Shown: in pieces, positions 34,071 through 43,594 of the stretch
Layout: each line of letters opens with the position of its first letter
Position numbering within the stretch: position 1 is the stretch's first letter
Assembly (NCBI RefSeq): GCF_900107045.1
Contig: NZ_FNON01000003.1
Location: forward strand, 1,054,001 to 1,118,000
Source of the DNA: Amycolatopsis xylanica
GTDB lineage: Bacteria > Actinomycetota > Actinomycetes > Mycobacteriales > Pseudonocardiaceae
Direction: 5' to 3'
DNA length: 64,000 bases
Program-made: the position numbers and the translations under genes
The notes under the pieces: generated by a model
Told to the model about the DNA's origin: nothing
Databases searched by the model: none
Seen by the model: only the letters and a program-made list of their open reading frames with translations

Positions 34071-35059
34071 CCGGTTGTCTCCAAGCTTGCTGGTTCGCCG
34101 ATGGTCAGTACGAGCTTCCCCGCCGACCGGCGCCGTTCGAGGTCCCGGTGCGCGTTCGCGGCTTCCGCCAGCGGATAGGCCGCGCCGATGTGCGCCCGCA
34201 GCCTGCCCGCGCCGATCAGGTCGAACACGGCGTTCGCGCGCGTGGCGAGTTCGCCGCCCGCGATGTGATGCTCGAGGTTGGGCCGGGTCAGGAAAACCGA
34301 TCCCGCGTGGTTGAGCCGCTGCGGGTCCACCGGCGGCACCGGCCCGCCGGACTGGCCGAACAGCGCGAACACGCCTCTCGGGCGCAGCGCGGCGAGGCTC
34401 GCCTCGAAGGTCGGCGCGCCGACGCCGTCGTACACGGCGGCCACCCCGTCGCCCGAGGTCAGCCCGGCCACCGCCGCCGCCAGGCCGTCGTACCCGACGA
34501 CAACCTCGTCGGCGCCGGCCGCCCGCGCGAGCTTTTCCTTGTCCGGTGTGGAAACCGTGCCGATGACATGGCCGCCGAGCAACCGGGCCCACTGGGTCAG
34601 CAGCAACCCGACCCCGCCCGCCGCGGCGTGCACGACGACGGTGTCACCCGGCCGCACGCGGTAGGTGTCGTGCAGCAGATAGTGCGCGGTCATGCCCTGC
34701 AGCAGCACCGCCGCCGCGGTCTCGGCGCCGACCCCGGCGGGGAGCCGGACCAGCCGATGAGCGGGCACCGCGACACGTTCGGCGTAGGCGCCGGGGAGGT
34801 TCGCCCACGCGACCCGGTCGCCGATCCCGATGCCGTCGACACCGTCGCCGAGCTCGCGCACCATGCCCGCGCCCTCCTGCCCCGGCACATAAGGCAACGG
34901 CACCGGGTAGCGGCCCGACCGGAAGTACACGTCGACGAAGTTGACCCCGGCCGCCTCGACCTCGACGACGACCTCGCCAGGCTCCGGGCGGGGATCCGGC
35001 ATCTCACGCGCCTCGAGCACTTCGGGGCCGCCCGTCCGCCCGACCACGACGGCGCGCAT
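34067..35059 (-). CDS. Zinc-independent quinone oxidoreductase (MDR)
   Basis: This 330-residue medium-chain dehydrogenase has the GroES-like start MRAVVVGRTGGPEVLEAREM, GVNFVDVYFRSGRYPVPLPY and PGQEGAG. Its Rossmann motif is VVVHAAAGGVGLLLTQWARL. The structural and catalytic zinc cysteines are missing, as in NADPH:quinone reductase and related crotonase-type reductases. It would reduce an enone or quinone. ATG at 35059 overlaps the previous stop by one base. Confidence 0.85.
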   Translation of the reverse strand: MRAVVVGRTGGPEVLEAREMPDPRPEPGEVVVEVEAAGVNFVDVYFRSGRYPVPLPYVPGQEGAGMVRELGDGVDGIGIGDRVAWANLPGAYAERVAVPAHRLVRLPAGVGAETAAAVLLQGMTAHYLLHDTYRVRPGDTVVVHAAAGGVGLLLTQWARLLGGHVIGTVSTPDKEKLARAAGADEVVVGYDGLAAAVAGLTSGDGVAAVYDGVGAPTFEASLAALRPRGVFALFGQSGGPVPPVDPQRLNHAGSVFLTRPNLEHHIAGGELATRANAVFDLIGAGRLRAHIGAAYPLAEAANAHRDLERRRSAGKLVLTIGEPASLETTG

Positions 35060-36021
35060 CAGAACGCGACCTCGGTGAGCCAGTCCGGGTGCCCGCCGGT
35101 TCCCCGCACGACCTCCTGGTAGCGAGCGGCCAGCGCGGTGGCCACCGGTCCGGGTGAGCCGTCGCCGACGATCAGCCCGTCCACCTTCGTCACCGGCAGG
35201 ATCTCCCACGCTGTGCCCATGAAGAACAACTCGTCGGCCAGGTACAGCTCACTGCGGTCGACCTCGCGCTCGGCCACCGGGACGCCCAGCTCGCCCAGCA
35301 GGGTCAGCGCGGTGTCCCTGGTGATGCTCTCCAGCACGCCGCTGCTGATCGACGGGGTGATGACCTGGCCGTCGCGCACCAGCGCGACACAGGCGCCGGG
35401 TCCTTCGCTGACCTGATGGCGGGCGTTGAGCATGATCGGCCAGTCGTGCCCGTTCTCCCTCGCCTCCATCAGCGCGAGCCTTCCGTTGTGGTAGTTGGAG
35501 AACGCCTTGACCCTCGGCGGCGTCGAGGCGTCGCTGATCCGCAGCCACGAACTCACCGCCGCGGTGACACCTCGGGTCCCGGACAGCCCGCTACGGAACC
35601 GCCAGCTGTCGATCACCACCTCGCAGTCCGCGCCGGCGGGCACCATCTGCTCGCGGATGAGGCCACGCGGGAACGCCCAGGGCCGCAGGTACGCGTCTTC
35701 GGTGTATTCGTTGGCCCGCAGCAATTCGAGCACCGCCGTGCGCAGCCGGTCCACGTCGAACGGCAGGTTCAGGCGGCAGATCCTCGCCGACTGGTACAGC
35801 CTGCGCAGGTGCTCGTCGAGCCGGAAGACCAGCAGCCGCTCACCGTCGGCGGCGCGATAGGCCTTGGCTCCTTCGAACACCGCGGCGACGGACGCGTGGC
35901 CTACCGCGTTGACGTGGATCGTCGCGTCCCGCCAGCCGGTCAGCTCGCCGTTCCGCCAGATCCATTGTGGATGGTCGGTGGCGGGCGCGGCCAGTGCGTT
36001 CATCGGCTCCAGCGCCGTCAT
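35059..36021 (-). CDS. Class IV (branched-chain-like) aminotransferase
   Basis: This 320-residue fold-type IV PLP enzyme has FEGAKAYRAADGERLLVFRL, the probable PLP lysine in RVKAFSNYHNGRLALMEAR, and EGPGACVALVRDGQ. The cofactor-phosphate loop is SGVLESITRDTALTLLGEL. It resembles IlvE and would add an amino group to a keto acid of the pathway. ATG at 36021 overlaps the HAD stop in ATGA. An internal ATG at 36003 with GGAG 4 nt upstream is an alternative. Confidence 0.82.
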   Translation of the reverse strand: MTALEPMNALAAPATDHPQWIWRNGELTGWRDATIHVNAVGHASVAAVFEGAKAYRAADGERLLVFRLDEHLRRLYQSARICRLNLPFDVDRLRTAVLELLRANEYTEDAYLRPWAFPRGLIREQMVPAGADCEVVIDSWRFRSGLSGTRGVTAAVSSWLRISDASTPPRVKAFSNYHNGRLALMEARENGHDWPIMLNARHQVSEGPGACVALVRDGQVITPSISSGVLESITRDTALTLLGELGVPVAEREVDRSELYLADELFFMGTAWEILPVTKVDGLIVGDGSPGPVATALAARYQEVVRGTGGHPDWLTEVAF

Positions 36022-36668
36022 CGGGCCATCACCGGGTCCAGCTCGAAGCAGGCCAGCGAGTCGAGTACCCGGTCCGCGCCGGTGAAGTCCGGGTCCACGG
36101 CGACCGAGCTCGGCACCGCCACGCAGCGCAGGCCCGCGGCGAGTGCCGCGCGCAGTCCGGTCGACGAGTCCTCGAAAGCGAGCGCGTCGGACACCACCAC
36201 GCCGAGGGTGCGCAACGCCAGCAGGTACCCGTCTGGATCGGGCTTGCGCTTGGGCACCTGATCGCCGGTGATCACGGCGGCCAGGTGGTCGCGGACGCCG
36301 AGCCTCGCCAGATGCCCCAGCACCCACGCACTGTCCGAACTGGACACCACGGCCGCGGCGATTCCCCGTTCGGCGGCGGAATCGAGCAATGTCCGCACAC
36401 CGGGGCGCAGTGGCTCGAGGTCGGCGAGCGCCTGCTTCCGGTCCCGCCGCCTGGCGATCACCTCGTCGGCGACAGGCCGCCCGAGCTTGCCGGCCAGGTA
36501 CGCGGCCGCGTACCGCTCACCGGTGGCGTGGCCGGTCATCGACGCCCAGACCGCCGGTTCGAACTCGAGCCCGAACGAGTCGTAGACCTCCTGCCAGGAA
36601 AGGAAGGCCGCGCGCTCGGTGTCGCAGACCAGGCCGTCGAAGTCGAGCAGGATCGCTCGCGTCGCCAT
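36018..36668 (-). CDS. HAD-family sugar phosphatase
   Basis: This 216-residue protein has HAD motif I LLDFDGLVCDTE, motif II AAVVSSSDSAW, lysine in KRKPDPDGYLLAL and motif IV ALAFEDSSTGLRAA. This is the beta-phosphoglucomutase/2-deoxyglucose-6-phosphatase subclass with a helical cap. It probably removes phosphate from a sugar-phosphate made by the transketolase or NeuB-like enzyme. ATG at 36668 lies 1 bp from the flavin-oxidase stop. Confidence 0.85.
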   Translation of the reverse strand: MATRAILLDFDGLVCDTERAAFLSWQEVYDSFGLEFEPAVWASMTGHATGERYAAAYLAGKLGRPVADEVIARRRDRKQALADLEPLRPGVRTLLDSAAERGIAAAVVSSSDSAWVLGHLARLGVRDHLAAVITGDQVPKRKPDPDGYLLALRTLGVVVSDALAFEDSSTGLRAALAAGLRCVAVPSSVAVDPDFTGADRVLDSLACFELDPVMAR

Positions 36669-36669
36669 C

Positions 36670-38013
36670 TCAGTGCCCTTCACTCGTCGCCGCGCCCACG
36701 CGCCCGCGATCGGGTCGGCCGACCGGGCCGATGACCCGGTCGAGGTAGTCGTTGGTGAACCGCCCGTCAGGATCGACCTGCGCGCGAATCCGCTGGAACG
36801 TCGACCATTCCGGGTACCGCGGCGCGAGCACCTCGGCGGTGGCCGTGTGCGCCTTGCCCCAGTGCGGGCGCGCGCCGTGCTCACGCAGGACGTGCTCGAC
36901 GATGCGCAGCAGCTCGAGATAGGCCGCGGTCCGCGGCACCGTCAGGTTGATGTATCCGGTCGCCCTGCCGTACGCGGGCGAGAGCGGCGCGTCGTCACCG
37001 CCGCCGACCCGCACCAGCACCGAGTACGGCGAGTAACGCCCTCCGCCGCGCAGCGCGCCGCGCAGGTGCCGGATGGCCGCGGGTACCTGCTCCAGCGACA
37101 GCGCGTGCTCCAATGCCAGGAACCGCACCGGCTGGGGGAAGGTGAACACCTGGTGGCTGCGGCCGACGTACTCGACCGGCTCACCGCCCCCGTCCGACGG
37201 CCGGTTCGCCCAGGGAACGATTCCCGGCGCCACCTGACCGGCCAGCCCCAGCAGCCCGCAGCGGACCTCGTCGAGCGTGGTGCGGTAGCCGCGGGCCGAG
37301 GCGCCCGGCGACACCGGCGCGTCGGTGCGCCACTGCTCCCTGATGCCCGCCCGGTCCGTCCACGGCAGCCAGGACAGGCTGGCGTGGTCCGCGCCGGCGG
37401 CCCAGTCGACGAACCGCTCGAGCACCGCGTCCAGTGGCTCGGCACTCTCCCGCACCCGCAGGTTGAACGCCGGGACGCAGCGGAAGGTCACCGCCGTGAT
37501 GACGCCGAGCGCGCCGAGCCCGGTGCGCGCGCAGCGGAACAGCTCCGGGGCAGTGTCCCGGTCCAGCTCCCTGACCTGCCCGTCCGCGGTGACCAGCCGG
37601 AGCGCGAGCACGTCGCCCGACAGCGGCGGATGCGCGATCCCGCTGCCGTGGTTGCCGGTGGACACCGCGCCTGCGACGGTCTGCTCGCCGAGGGTGCCCA
37701 CGTTCGGCAAGGCCAGGCCTGCCGCGTCGAGCGCCCGGCACAACCCTCCGAGCCGGGTGCCCGCCCGGACGGTGACCGTGTGCCGTTCGCGGTCGATGCC
37801 GAGCACCCCGGCGTACCGGGTGAGATCGAGCAGCAGGCCGTTGGTGGTGACCAGCCGGTTGAACGAATGCCCGGTGCCCGCCACCCTGACCGGGAGATCC
37901 TGCCGCGCCGCCAGCGCGACCGCCCGCACGATCTGTTCCTCGTCCGACGGCCGGACGAGGCGCGCCGGTTCGCATCGGGCGGTCGCCGACCAGTTACGCC
38001 ATACCGCGCTCAT
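36670..38013 (-). CDS. FAD-linked aldonolactone/alditol oxidase
   Basis: This 447-residue VAO-family protein has an FAD domain with VRVAGTGHSFNRLVTTNGLL and GNHGSGIAHPPLSGDVLALR. Its C-terminal ALO domain has APRYPEWSTFQRIRAQVDPD and FTNDYL. Relatives are L-gulonolactone and arabinonolactone oxidases and alditol oxidase. The usual flavin-linking His position reads VAGTGHSF, so covalent FAD is possible. It would oxidise a polyol or lactone intermediate. ATG overlaps the RmlD-like stop in ATGA. Confidence 0.82.
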   Translation of the reverse strand: MSAVWRNWSATARCEPARLVRPSDEEQIVRAVALAARQDLPVRVAGTGHSFNRLVTTNGLLLDLTRYAGVLGIDRERHTVTVRAGTRLGGLCRALDAAGLALPNVGTLGEQTVAGAVSTGNHGSGIAHPPLSGDVLALRLVTADGQVRELDRDTAPELFRCARTGLGALGVITAVTFRCVPAFNLRVRESAEPLDAVLERFVDWAAGADHASLSWLPWTDRAGIREQWRTDAPVSPGASARGYRTTLDEVRCGLLGLAGQVAPGIVPWANRPSDGGGEPVEYVGRSHQVFTFPQPVRFLALEHALSLEQVPAAIRHLRGALRGGGRYSPYSVLVRVGGGDDAPLSPAYGRATGYINLTVPRTAAYLELLRIVEHVLREHGARPHWGKAHTATAEVLAPRYPEWSTFQRIRAQVDPDGRFTNDYLDRVIGPVGRPDRGRVGAATSEGH

Positions 38014-38903
38014 CGGGCCGCTTCCACCGCGGGAGCGGGCAGGGTCGCCACGAACCGGCCGACCGCGTCGCTCCAGTGGGGCATCGTGAATCCGAGCTCG
38101 GCCAGCAAGCTGTTGTCCAGCGCCGAATTGGCCGGCCGCGCGCCGACGAATCCGCTGCCGTCCATCCGCACCGGGCGCAGGCTCGCGGCCGAGGGCTCGA
38201 GCAACGACATCAGCCGCATGCCGACCTCGTGCCAGCTCGCGATCCCGGTGTTGACGATGTTGAGCGTGCCGGTGACCGGCTCGGCCCGCCGCAGCACGAA
38301 CACCAGCGCGGCTGCCAGGTCCGCGGTGTAGGTGGGGCAGCTGACCTGGTCGGCGATCAGCGAAACCGGTTCGCCTCGGCGGATCCGCTCGACCGTGGCG
38401 AGCACGTGGTCGAGTTTCGGGTCGGCGCCACCGAACAGCCACGACGTCCGCACGCTGAGGCCGCCCGGCACTTCCCCGGTGATCCGCTCGCCCGCGAGCT
38501 TCGTCAGCCCGTACACGCTCAGCGGCGACGGCACCTCGGCTTCGCGGTAGCCGCCCGCGGGCACCTCGCTGCCGTCGAAGACGTAGTCGCTGGAGATGTA
38601 GACCAGCCGGGCGCCGACGAGCTTGCACGCCCGCGCCACGTTGGCGGTGCCGGTGATGTTGACCCGCACCGCCATGCCGGGGTCCAGTTCGCAGTCGTCG
38701 ACGATCGCGTGCGCGGCGGAATGCACGACCAGGTCGGGCTCGAACGCCGTGATCTCGCGGCGCACCGCCTCGGCGTCGGCGATGTCGAAGTCCGCCTTGC
38801 TCACCCCGCGCACCGGCCACCCCGCCGTGGCGGGCGCGGCGGCCAGTGCGGAGGTGAGCGCGGTGCCGAGCATCCCGTCGGCGCCGGTGAGGAAGATCCG
38901 CAT
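38010..38903 (-). CDS. RmlD-like NAD(P)-dependent reductase
   Basis: This 297-residue extended SDR starts MRIFLTGADGMLGTALTSAL, has FEPDLVVHSAAHAIVDDCE, ISSDYVFDG and catalytic Tyr-Lys in SVYGLTKLAGE, like dTDP-4-dehydrorhamnose reductase. No rmlA, rmlB or rmlC is near, so it probably reduces a different keto-sugar of the cluster. Its ATG overlaps the RraA-like stop by one base. Confidence 0.82.
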   Translation of the reverse strand: MRIFLTGADGMLGTALTSALAAAPATAGWPVRGVSKADFDIADAEAVRREITAFEPDLVVHSAAHAIVDDCELDPGMAVRVNITGTANVARACKLVGARLVYISSDYVFDGSEVPAGGYREAEVPSPLSVYGLTKLAGERITGEVPGGLSVRTSWLFGGADPKLDHVLATVERIRRGEPVSLIADQVSCPTYTADLAAALVFVLRRAEPVTGTLNIVNTGIASWHEVGMRLMSLLEPSAASLRPVRMDGSGFVGARPANSALDNSLLAELGFTMPHWSDAVGRFVATLPAPAVEAAR

Positions 38904-39577
38904 CACAGGTGACCGAATTCGGCGAGCAGCTCGGCCAGCGTGGCGCCGGAGTTGATCTTGTCGCGGACCAGCTTCTCCTTGCCGATCTGCATGCGCGTGC
39001 CGTCCAGCACGTCCTGCGCCTCGAGGCTGGGCACCACCGCGATGCCGTTCTCGTCGGCCACCACGATGTCGCCGGGGTTGATGATCTGGCCGTCCACCAC
39101 GACCGGGACGTTGAACTGCACCGGCTCGGTGCGGTCGTGGACCTGGCTGGGCGAAGGCCGCGGGACCGTGCTGCGGTACCAGATCGGGAAGTCGAGGTCG
39201 CGGATCTCGTCGACGTCGCGGATGGCGCCGTCGACGATGGCGCCCGCGAGCTCGGCCTTCAGCGAGAGGGTCGACATCAGCCCGCCCCACATGGCGGTGC
39301 GGCGGGTCTCGTGGCAGGCGATGACCATGACGTCGCCGGGCTGGACCTTGGTCAGCATCGGCATGCAGTCGACCAGGTCGTCGATCGAGAGCGCCACGGT
39401 GACCGCGGGGCCCGCGATCTTGTGGTGGGGCTTGACCGGGAGCAGCCCGCCGATCCCGCCGACCCGCTTGCGCGCGTCGGTGACCAGGCAGCTCGGGCTG
39501 TACTCGTCGAGCACCGCGACGAACTGCTCGACCAGTTCCTTCGGCGGCCGGGTCACGTCGTTGTACAGGGTCTTCAC
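38903..39577 (-). CDS. RraA-like / HMG aldolase family protein
   Basis: This 224-residue protein has the RraA fold: SPSCLVTDARKRVGGIGGLL, PGDVMVIACHETRRTAMWGGLMSTLSL, GAIVDGAIRDVDEIRDLDFP and NPGDIVVADENGIAVVP. The G..D..RD. and DE.G signatures bind a divalent metal and pyruvate in the 4-hydroxy-4-methyl-2-oxoglutarate aldolases. Class II aldol cleavage or decarboxylation of a keto acid is more likely here than RNase E inhibition. Start is GTG at 39577. Confidence 0.8.
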   Translation of the reverse strand: MKTLYNDVTRPPKELVEQFVAVLDEYSPSCLVTDARKRVGGIGGLLPVKPHHKIAGPAVTVALSIDDLVDCMPMLTKVQPGDVMVIACHETRRTAMWGGLMSTLSLKAELAGAIVDGAIRDVDEIRDLDFPIWYRSTVPRPSPSQVHDRTEPVQFNVPVVVDGQIINPGDIVVADENGIAVVPSLEAQDVLDGTRMQIGKEKLVRDKINSGATLAELLAEFGHL

Positions 39578-39605
39578 CGGTGTTCTCCAGTCTTGTCGGG
39601 TCGGT

Positions 39606-41537
39606 TCAACGGGGTGAAACGGTGATGTCCAGCCGGACGGCAGGCCGCTCGCCGCGGATGGCATCGGCCAGCTGCCGGGCCGAAAGCCCGTGTGCGGCAA
39701 GGGCTTCGGCTTCGGTGCCGCACTGCGGCACGTGATCGACGCCGATCCCGCGGAACCGAGGCGGCGTGCCGCCGAGCTCCAGCAGCGTCCGCGCGACCGT
39801 GTCCGCCTGACCGCCGCGCAGGTAGTGGTCCTCCACCACGAACAGCGATTCCGCACCGTCCGTGAGCTCGGCGAGCCAGTCCGGGTCGACTCGGTTGAGC
39901 CACGGCAGGTTGACCACAGTCAGCTCGATGCCATCCGCCTTCAGCTCCTCGGCCGCGCTCAGCAGTTCGGCCAGCACCACCGGCCCGGCGCCGATCGCGA
40001 TCGTCGATCCGCCTTCGCGCACGACCCGGCCCCTGCCCGCCACCAGGGGCCCGGTGGGCAGCGCCGCGACGGCCGCCGGGACCGCGGTGCTCGCCAGCCT
40101 CAGGTAGACACTGTCCGATGTGGACACACAGAAGTCGACGGCGTGGCCGACCTCGGCGATATTGCACGGCGTCAGCACGGCCAGCCCCGGGACCGCCGCC
40201 ACCGAACCGACATCACGCACGGCCTGGTGCGAATGCCCTGGCGCGGCGGGCAGCAGACCGGCCAGCGTCCCGACGTAGACGATCTTGCGGTCCTCGGTGG
40301 CGTTGTTGTAGATCTGCTCGTTCGCGCGGGCGAGCAGGAAGCAGGAGAAGGAGTGCACGAACGGAAGGAACCCTTGCGAGGCAAGGCCTCCAGCCGCCGA
40401 AACCATGTCCTGCTCGGCGATACCGAACTCCACGAACCGCTCGGGATAGGTCTGGGAGAACGGGATCAGGCCGGTGTCGAGCACCAGGTCCGCGTCCAAG
40501 GCGAGAATCTCCTGGTGCCGCGCCGCGCGCGCCACCAGCGCCTCACCATAGGCCGGGACCAGGCGTTCACCACCCGCCGGGCGCGGCGCCGCAGGAGCCT
40601 CGCCTGCCAGGACCAGGTCGCCGAGCCCGTTCGCGCGGAGTATCGCGGTGGCCGCGTCGACCAGCTCACGATGCGCCGTCCGATAGTCCTCTGTGGAGGG
40701 TGCGCCGCTGTGGAACAGGTAGCGCCACTCGTCCGGCCCCATCGAGGTGGCCGCGAAGGTCGCGCACCCGCCGCCCTTGATCGTGTCGGCGATGATCACC
40801 GCGGGCTGCCCGGCGTGCGCGTCGAAACGCTTGCGCAGCACCGCGTCGATGGCCTGCGGGTCGTGACCGTCGCACCGCAGGACCGCCCAGCCGAACCCGG
40901 CGAACCGCGCGGGCAGGTCACCGAGGTCGTTGACGTCGCGGACCCAGGTGTCGGACTGGATCTTGTTGTGGTCGACGACGACGGTCAGCTCGCCCATGCC
41001 GCGGTGCACGGCGCCGGCCAGTGCCTCGTAGTTCTGGCCCTCCTGCAGCTCGCCGTCGCCGGTCAGCACGAACACCCGGCGGGTCACCCCGCGCAGCCGA
41101 TCGGCGAGGATCAGGCCCTTCGCCTTGGAGATGCCCATCCCCAGCGAGCCGGTGTTGAACGGCATGTGCGGCGTGTGCACGTCCGGATGCCCCGGCAGCC
41201 CGCCGATCCGGCGCAACCGGTGCACCAGGTCCTCGTCCAGCGCGCCGAGCCCGATCAGCGCCGCGTACAGCCCCGGCGCGTCGTGCCCCTTGGAGGAGAA
41301 GTACACATCGCCGTTCTCGGCGAACGGCTCGTCCAGCTCCTCGAGCAGCAGCGCGGCCACCACGTCCATCGCGCTGAAACTGGACCCGAGATGCCCGGAC
41401 CCGGCCCGCATCACCATGTAGAGCGTGTTGATCCGCGCCAGCGTGGCGAACGCGCGGGCCCGGTCGTACCGGTCGGGCACCCCGGCGAGCACCCGCTCGA
41501 ACTCGGCGGTCGGCACCCGCGACAGTCCGTCGGTCAT
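39606..41537 (-). CDS. Full-length transketolase
   Basis: This 643-residue TPP enzyme has MRAGSGHLGSSFSAMDVVAA, the TPP/Mg motif GDGELQEGQNYEALAGAVH, and DHNKIQSD. The pyrimidine domain has FVEFGIAEQDMVSAAGGLAS, and a C-terminal domain follows. Both halves are fused, unlike the split transketolases of many secondary-metabolite loci. It transfers a two-carbon ketol unit between sugar phosphates, likely making a rare keto-sugar precursor. ATG at 41537 has GGGAG upstream; an ATG at 41567 overlapping the SDR end is less likely. Confidence 0.88.
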   Translation of the reverse strand: MTDGLSRVPTAEFERVLAGVPDRYDRARAFATLARINTLYMVMRAGSGHLGSSFSAMDVVAALLLEELDEPFAENGDVYFSSKGHDAPGLYAALIGLGALDEDLVHRLRRIGGLPGHPDVHTPHMPFNTGSLGMGISKAKGLILADRLRGVTRRVFVLTGDGELQEGQNYEALAGAVHRGMGELTVVVDHNKIQSDTWVRDVNDLGDLPARFAGFGWAVLRCDGHDPQAIDAVLRKRFDAHAGQPAVIIADTIKGGGCATFAATSMGPDEWRYLFHSGAPSTEDYRTAHRELVDAATAILRANGLGDLVLAGEAPAAPRPAGGERLVPAYGEALVARAARHQEILALDADLVLDTGLIPFSQTYPERFVEFGIAEQDMVSAAGGLASQGFLPFVHSFSCFLLARANEQIYNNATEDRKIVYVGTLAGLLPAAPGHSHQAVRDVGSVAAVPGLAVLTPCNIAEVGHAVDFCVSTSDSVYLRLASTAVPAAVAALPTGPLVAGRGRVVREGGSTIAIGAGPVVLAELLSAAEELKADGIELTVVNLPWLNRVDPDWLAELTDGAESLFVVEDHYLRGGQADTVARTLLELGGTPPRFRGIGVDHVPQCGTEAEALAAHGLSARQLADAIRGERPAVRLDITVSPR

Positions 41538-41557
41538 CTGATCTCCCGGTTTCGTGG

Positions 41558-42349
41558 TCACTGGCATACGTAGCCGCCGTCGACGACCAGTTCCTGCCCG
41601 GTGACATAGCCGCTCATGCCGGACGCGAGGAACAACAGCGGTCCGACCAGGTCCTCCGGCAGCGCCATCCGGCACAGCGGGACCTTGTCGGTGAACTTCT
41701 TGCGGAAGACGGCGTCCTGGCCGCCGAGCACCCCACCGGGCGACAGCGTGTTCACCCGCACTCCGGAGCGGCCCCAGAGCACGGCCAGGTACCGGCTCAG
41801 CGCCGCGACAGCCGCTTTGGACATCCCGTAGGCGGGCGGCTTGAGGAACGGCGGATCGAGCTCGAGGTGCTCGTACATCCGCGGATTCGGCGCGACGCTG
41901 CCGTAGAGGGAGCCGATGTTGATCACCGATCCCCTGCCCTGCTCGGCCATCCTGGACCCGAACACCTGGCACACGTTCAGCACGCCGAGCGCGTTGACGT
42001 CCAGCACCGCCGCCGACAGGTCACCGGGCACGTCCTCGAACCGCCAGGTCCCGCCATCGGTCGACGGCGGCGAGTCGATGCCCGCGTTGTTGACCACGAT
42101 CGTCGGCGCGCCCAGATCGCGGAGGCAGACGCTCAGTGCCGCCCGGATCGACTCCTTGTCGGTCACGTCGGCGCTCACGCCGAGGTAGCGCTGCCCTGCC
42201 CGCTGCTTGAGCTCCGCGGGCGGCTCGTCGGTCAGGTCGATGCCGAGGACGTGGGCCCCGGCGTCGAGCAGCGCCGACACCCAGATGGTGCCGAGCCTCC
42301 CGCCCGCGCCGGTGACCACGGCCACCTCACCGGTGAGATCAACGTCCAC
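41558..42349 (-). CDS. Classical SDR oxidoreductase
   Basis: This 263-residue protein has the cofactor motif VVTGAGGRLGTIWVSALL, NNAG in VVNNAGIDSP, Ser in INIGSLYGSVAP and catalytic Tyr-Lys in PAYGMSKAAVAALSRYLAV. The C-terminal SGYVTGQELVVDGGYVCQ is typical. The GxxGRLG variant resembles SDRs that accompany NeuB and transketolase genes in surface-sugar loci. GTG at 42349 overlaps the NeuB stop by 11 bp. Confidence 0.85.
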   Translation of the reverse strand: MDVDLTGEVAVVTGAGGRLGTIWVSALLDAGAHVLGIDLTDEPPAELKQRAGQRYLGVSADVTDKESIRAALSVCLRDLGAPTIVVNNAGIDSPPSTDGGTWRFEDVPGDLSAAVLDVNALGVLNVCQVFGSRMAEQGRGSVINIGSLYGSVAPNPRMYEHLELDPPFLKPPAYGMSKAAVAALSRYLAVLWGRSGVRVNTLSPGGVLGGQDAVFRKKFTDKVPLCRMALPEDLVGPLLFLASGMSGYVTGQELVVDGGYVCQ

Positions 42350-43445
42350 CGGAGTCCGCTCCCGCGAGTAGCGTGTCCAGCTCCGACTCGGGGTCCTCCG
42401 GCACCAGGACGGCCAGCGTGATGTCGCCGTCCGTGTCGATCGCGTCCTGCAGCACGCGCCCGACGACCACGTCGAGCTGGTACGGCTTGAGCCCGTCACC
42501 GGGCGACTTGAACGTGATGTCCGCTTCGGTGAGCTCGTGCCCGGCAGGCAGATCGCGCGCCGCGACCAGCTTCTTGCCCATCTTGCGGATCGCGGGCGCC
42601 TCGGTCTCACTGCAGGCCTTGACCGGCGAGCCCAGCGCCGCGCGTGTCTCGGCGAGACCCTCCACCAGCCGCGCCAGCTGCGGCGTGTCCAGTGAGAACT
42701 TGTGGTCGGAGCCGGGCAGGCCCCGGTCGAGGGTGTAGTGCTTCTCGATCACGCGGGCACCGCGGGCGTAGGCGATCCAGCTCGCCTCCGGGCCGAGGTC
42801 GTGCCCGGAGAACCCGATGACCACGTCGGGGAACTCCGCCCGGTAGGTGTCGATCACCGCGAGGTTCAGGTCCTGCGGCGTCGCCGGGTAGACCGCGGTG
42901 CACTGCAGCAGGGTGACCTCGGTGGTGATCGGCAGGATCGTGTCCATGGCACGCCGGACATCGGACATGTCGGCCCCGCCGGTGCTGACGATCAGCGGCT
43001 TGCCGGACTTCGCCGCGTAGGCCAGCAGCGGCGTGTTGGTCAGGTCGGCCGAGGCGATCTTGATCGCGGGCAGGTCGAGTTCGGCGAGGAAGTCGACGCT
43101 GGGCAGGTCGAACGCGGTGGAGATGAAGTCGATACCCAGTTCGGCCGCCACCCCGGCGAGGTGCACGTATTCACGCCTGCCGAACTCGAGCGCCTCGCGG
43201 TGCGCGCCGTAGGTGGGGCCGTAGCTGTTGCGCCCGGTGTACGGCTCGTTGTACATGGCCTTGGTGAACAGCGCCTGGTTGTCGCGCTTCTGCAGCTTGG
43301 CGGCGCTGGCGCCGGAGGCGGCGGCCTGCCGGAAGAGTTCTTCCGCCTTGTCCAGGCTGCCACCGTGATTGTGGCCGATTTCGGCAATTACATAGGCTTC
43401 GGTGTCATCGGCGACACGAGTGTCCCCGATATGCAACTCGCGCAT
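42339..43445 (-). CDS. NeuB-like nonulosonate synthase
   Basis: This 368-residue protein has the NeuB barrel: YVIAEIGHNHGGSLDKAEEL, AKLQKRDN, FDLPSVDFLAELDLPAIKIA and VIGFSGHDLGPEASWIA, with Mn-binding His residues. A C-terminal SAF/antifreeze-like domain (about 285-350) reads RDLPAGHELTEADITFKSPG. NeuB enzymes join phosphoenolpyruvate to a hexosamine-like aldehyde to give sialic-type nine-carbon acids. No NeuA (CMP-activating) gene follows, so the product may be used free or as an amide. AAGGGA lies 8 nt before the ATG. It heads the long operon. Confidence 0.88.
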   Translation of the reverse strand: MRELHIGDTRVADDTEAYVIAEIGHNHGGSLDKAEELFRQAAASGASAAKLQKRDNQALFTKAMYNEPYTGRNSYGPTYGAHREALEFGRREYVHLAGVAAELGIDFISTAFDLPSVDFLAELDLPAIKIASADLTNTPLLAYAAKSGKPLIVSTGGADMSDVRRAMDTILPITTEVTLLQCTAVYPATPQDLNLAVIDTYRAEFPDVVIGFSGHDLGPEASWIAYARGARVIEKHYTLDRGLPGSDHKFSLDTPQLARLVEGLAETRAALGSPVKACSETEAPAIRKMGKKLVAARDLPAGHELTEADITFKSPGDGLKPYQLDVVVGRVLQDAIDTDGDITLAVLVPEDPESELDTLLAGADSGGR

Positions 43446-43594
43446 GAATATTCATTCCCTTAGCTTGATTCGACAGAAAAGCGACACTGCGGAAAACCGG
43501 CGCCCGTTCCGGCGAAACTCTGGTATGGGCAGGCGAACGCAGATCCGATTTGAATCGGCAAGGTGCTACGAAAGTAGGAGATACGCTCCGTTGA

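Noticed and set aside
38903..39577. RraA as an RNase E inhibitor
   Set aside because: Its place inside a sugar-metabolite operon and the metal/pyruvate motif make an aldolase-like role more likely.
39690..41573. 627-residue open frame on the plus strand
   Set aside because: Antisense to the transketolase gene, whose motifs are unmistakable; GC-rich DNA leaves such frames open.
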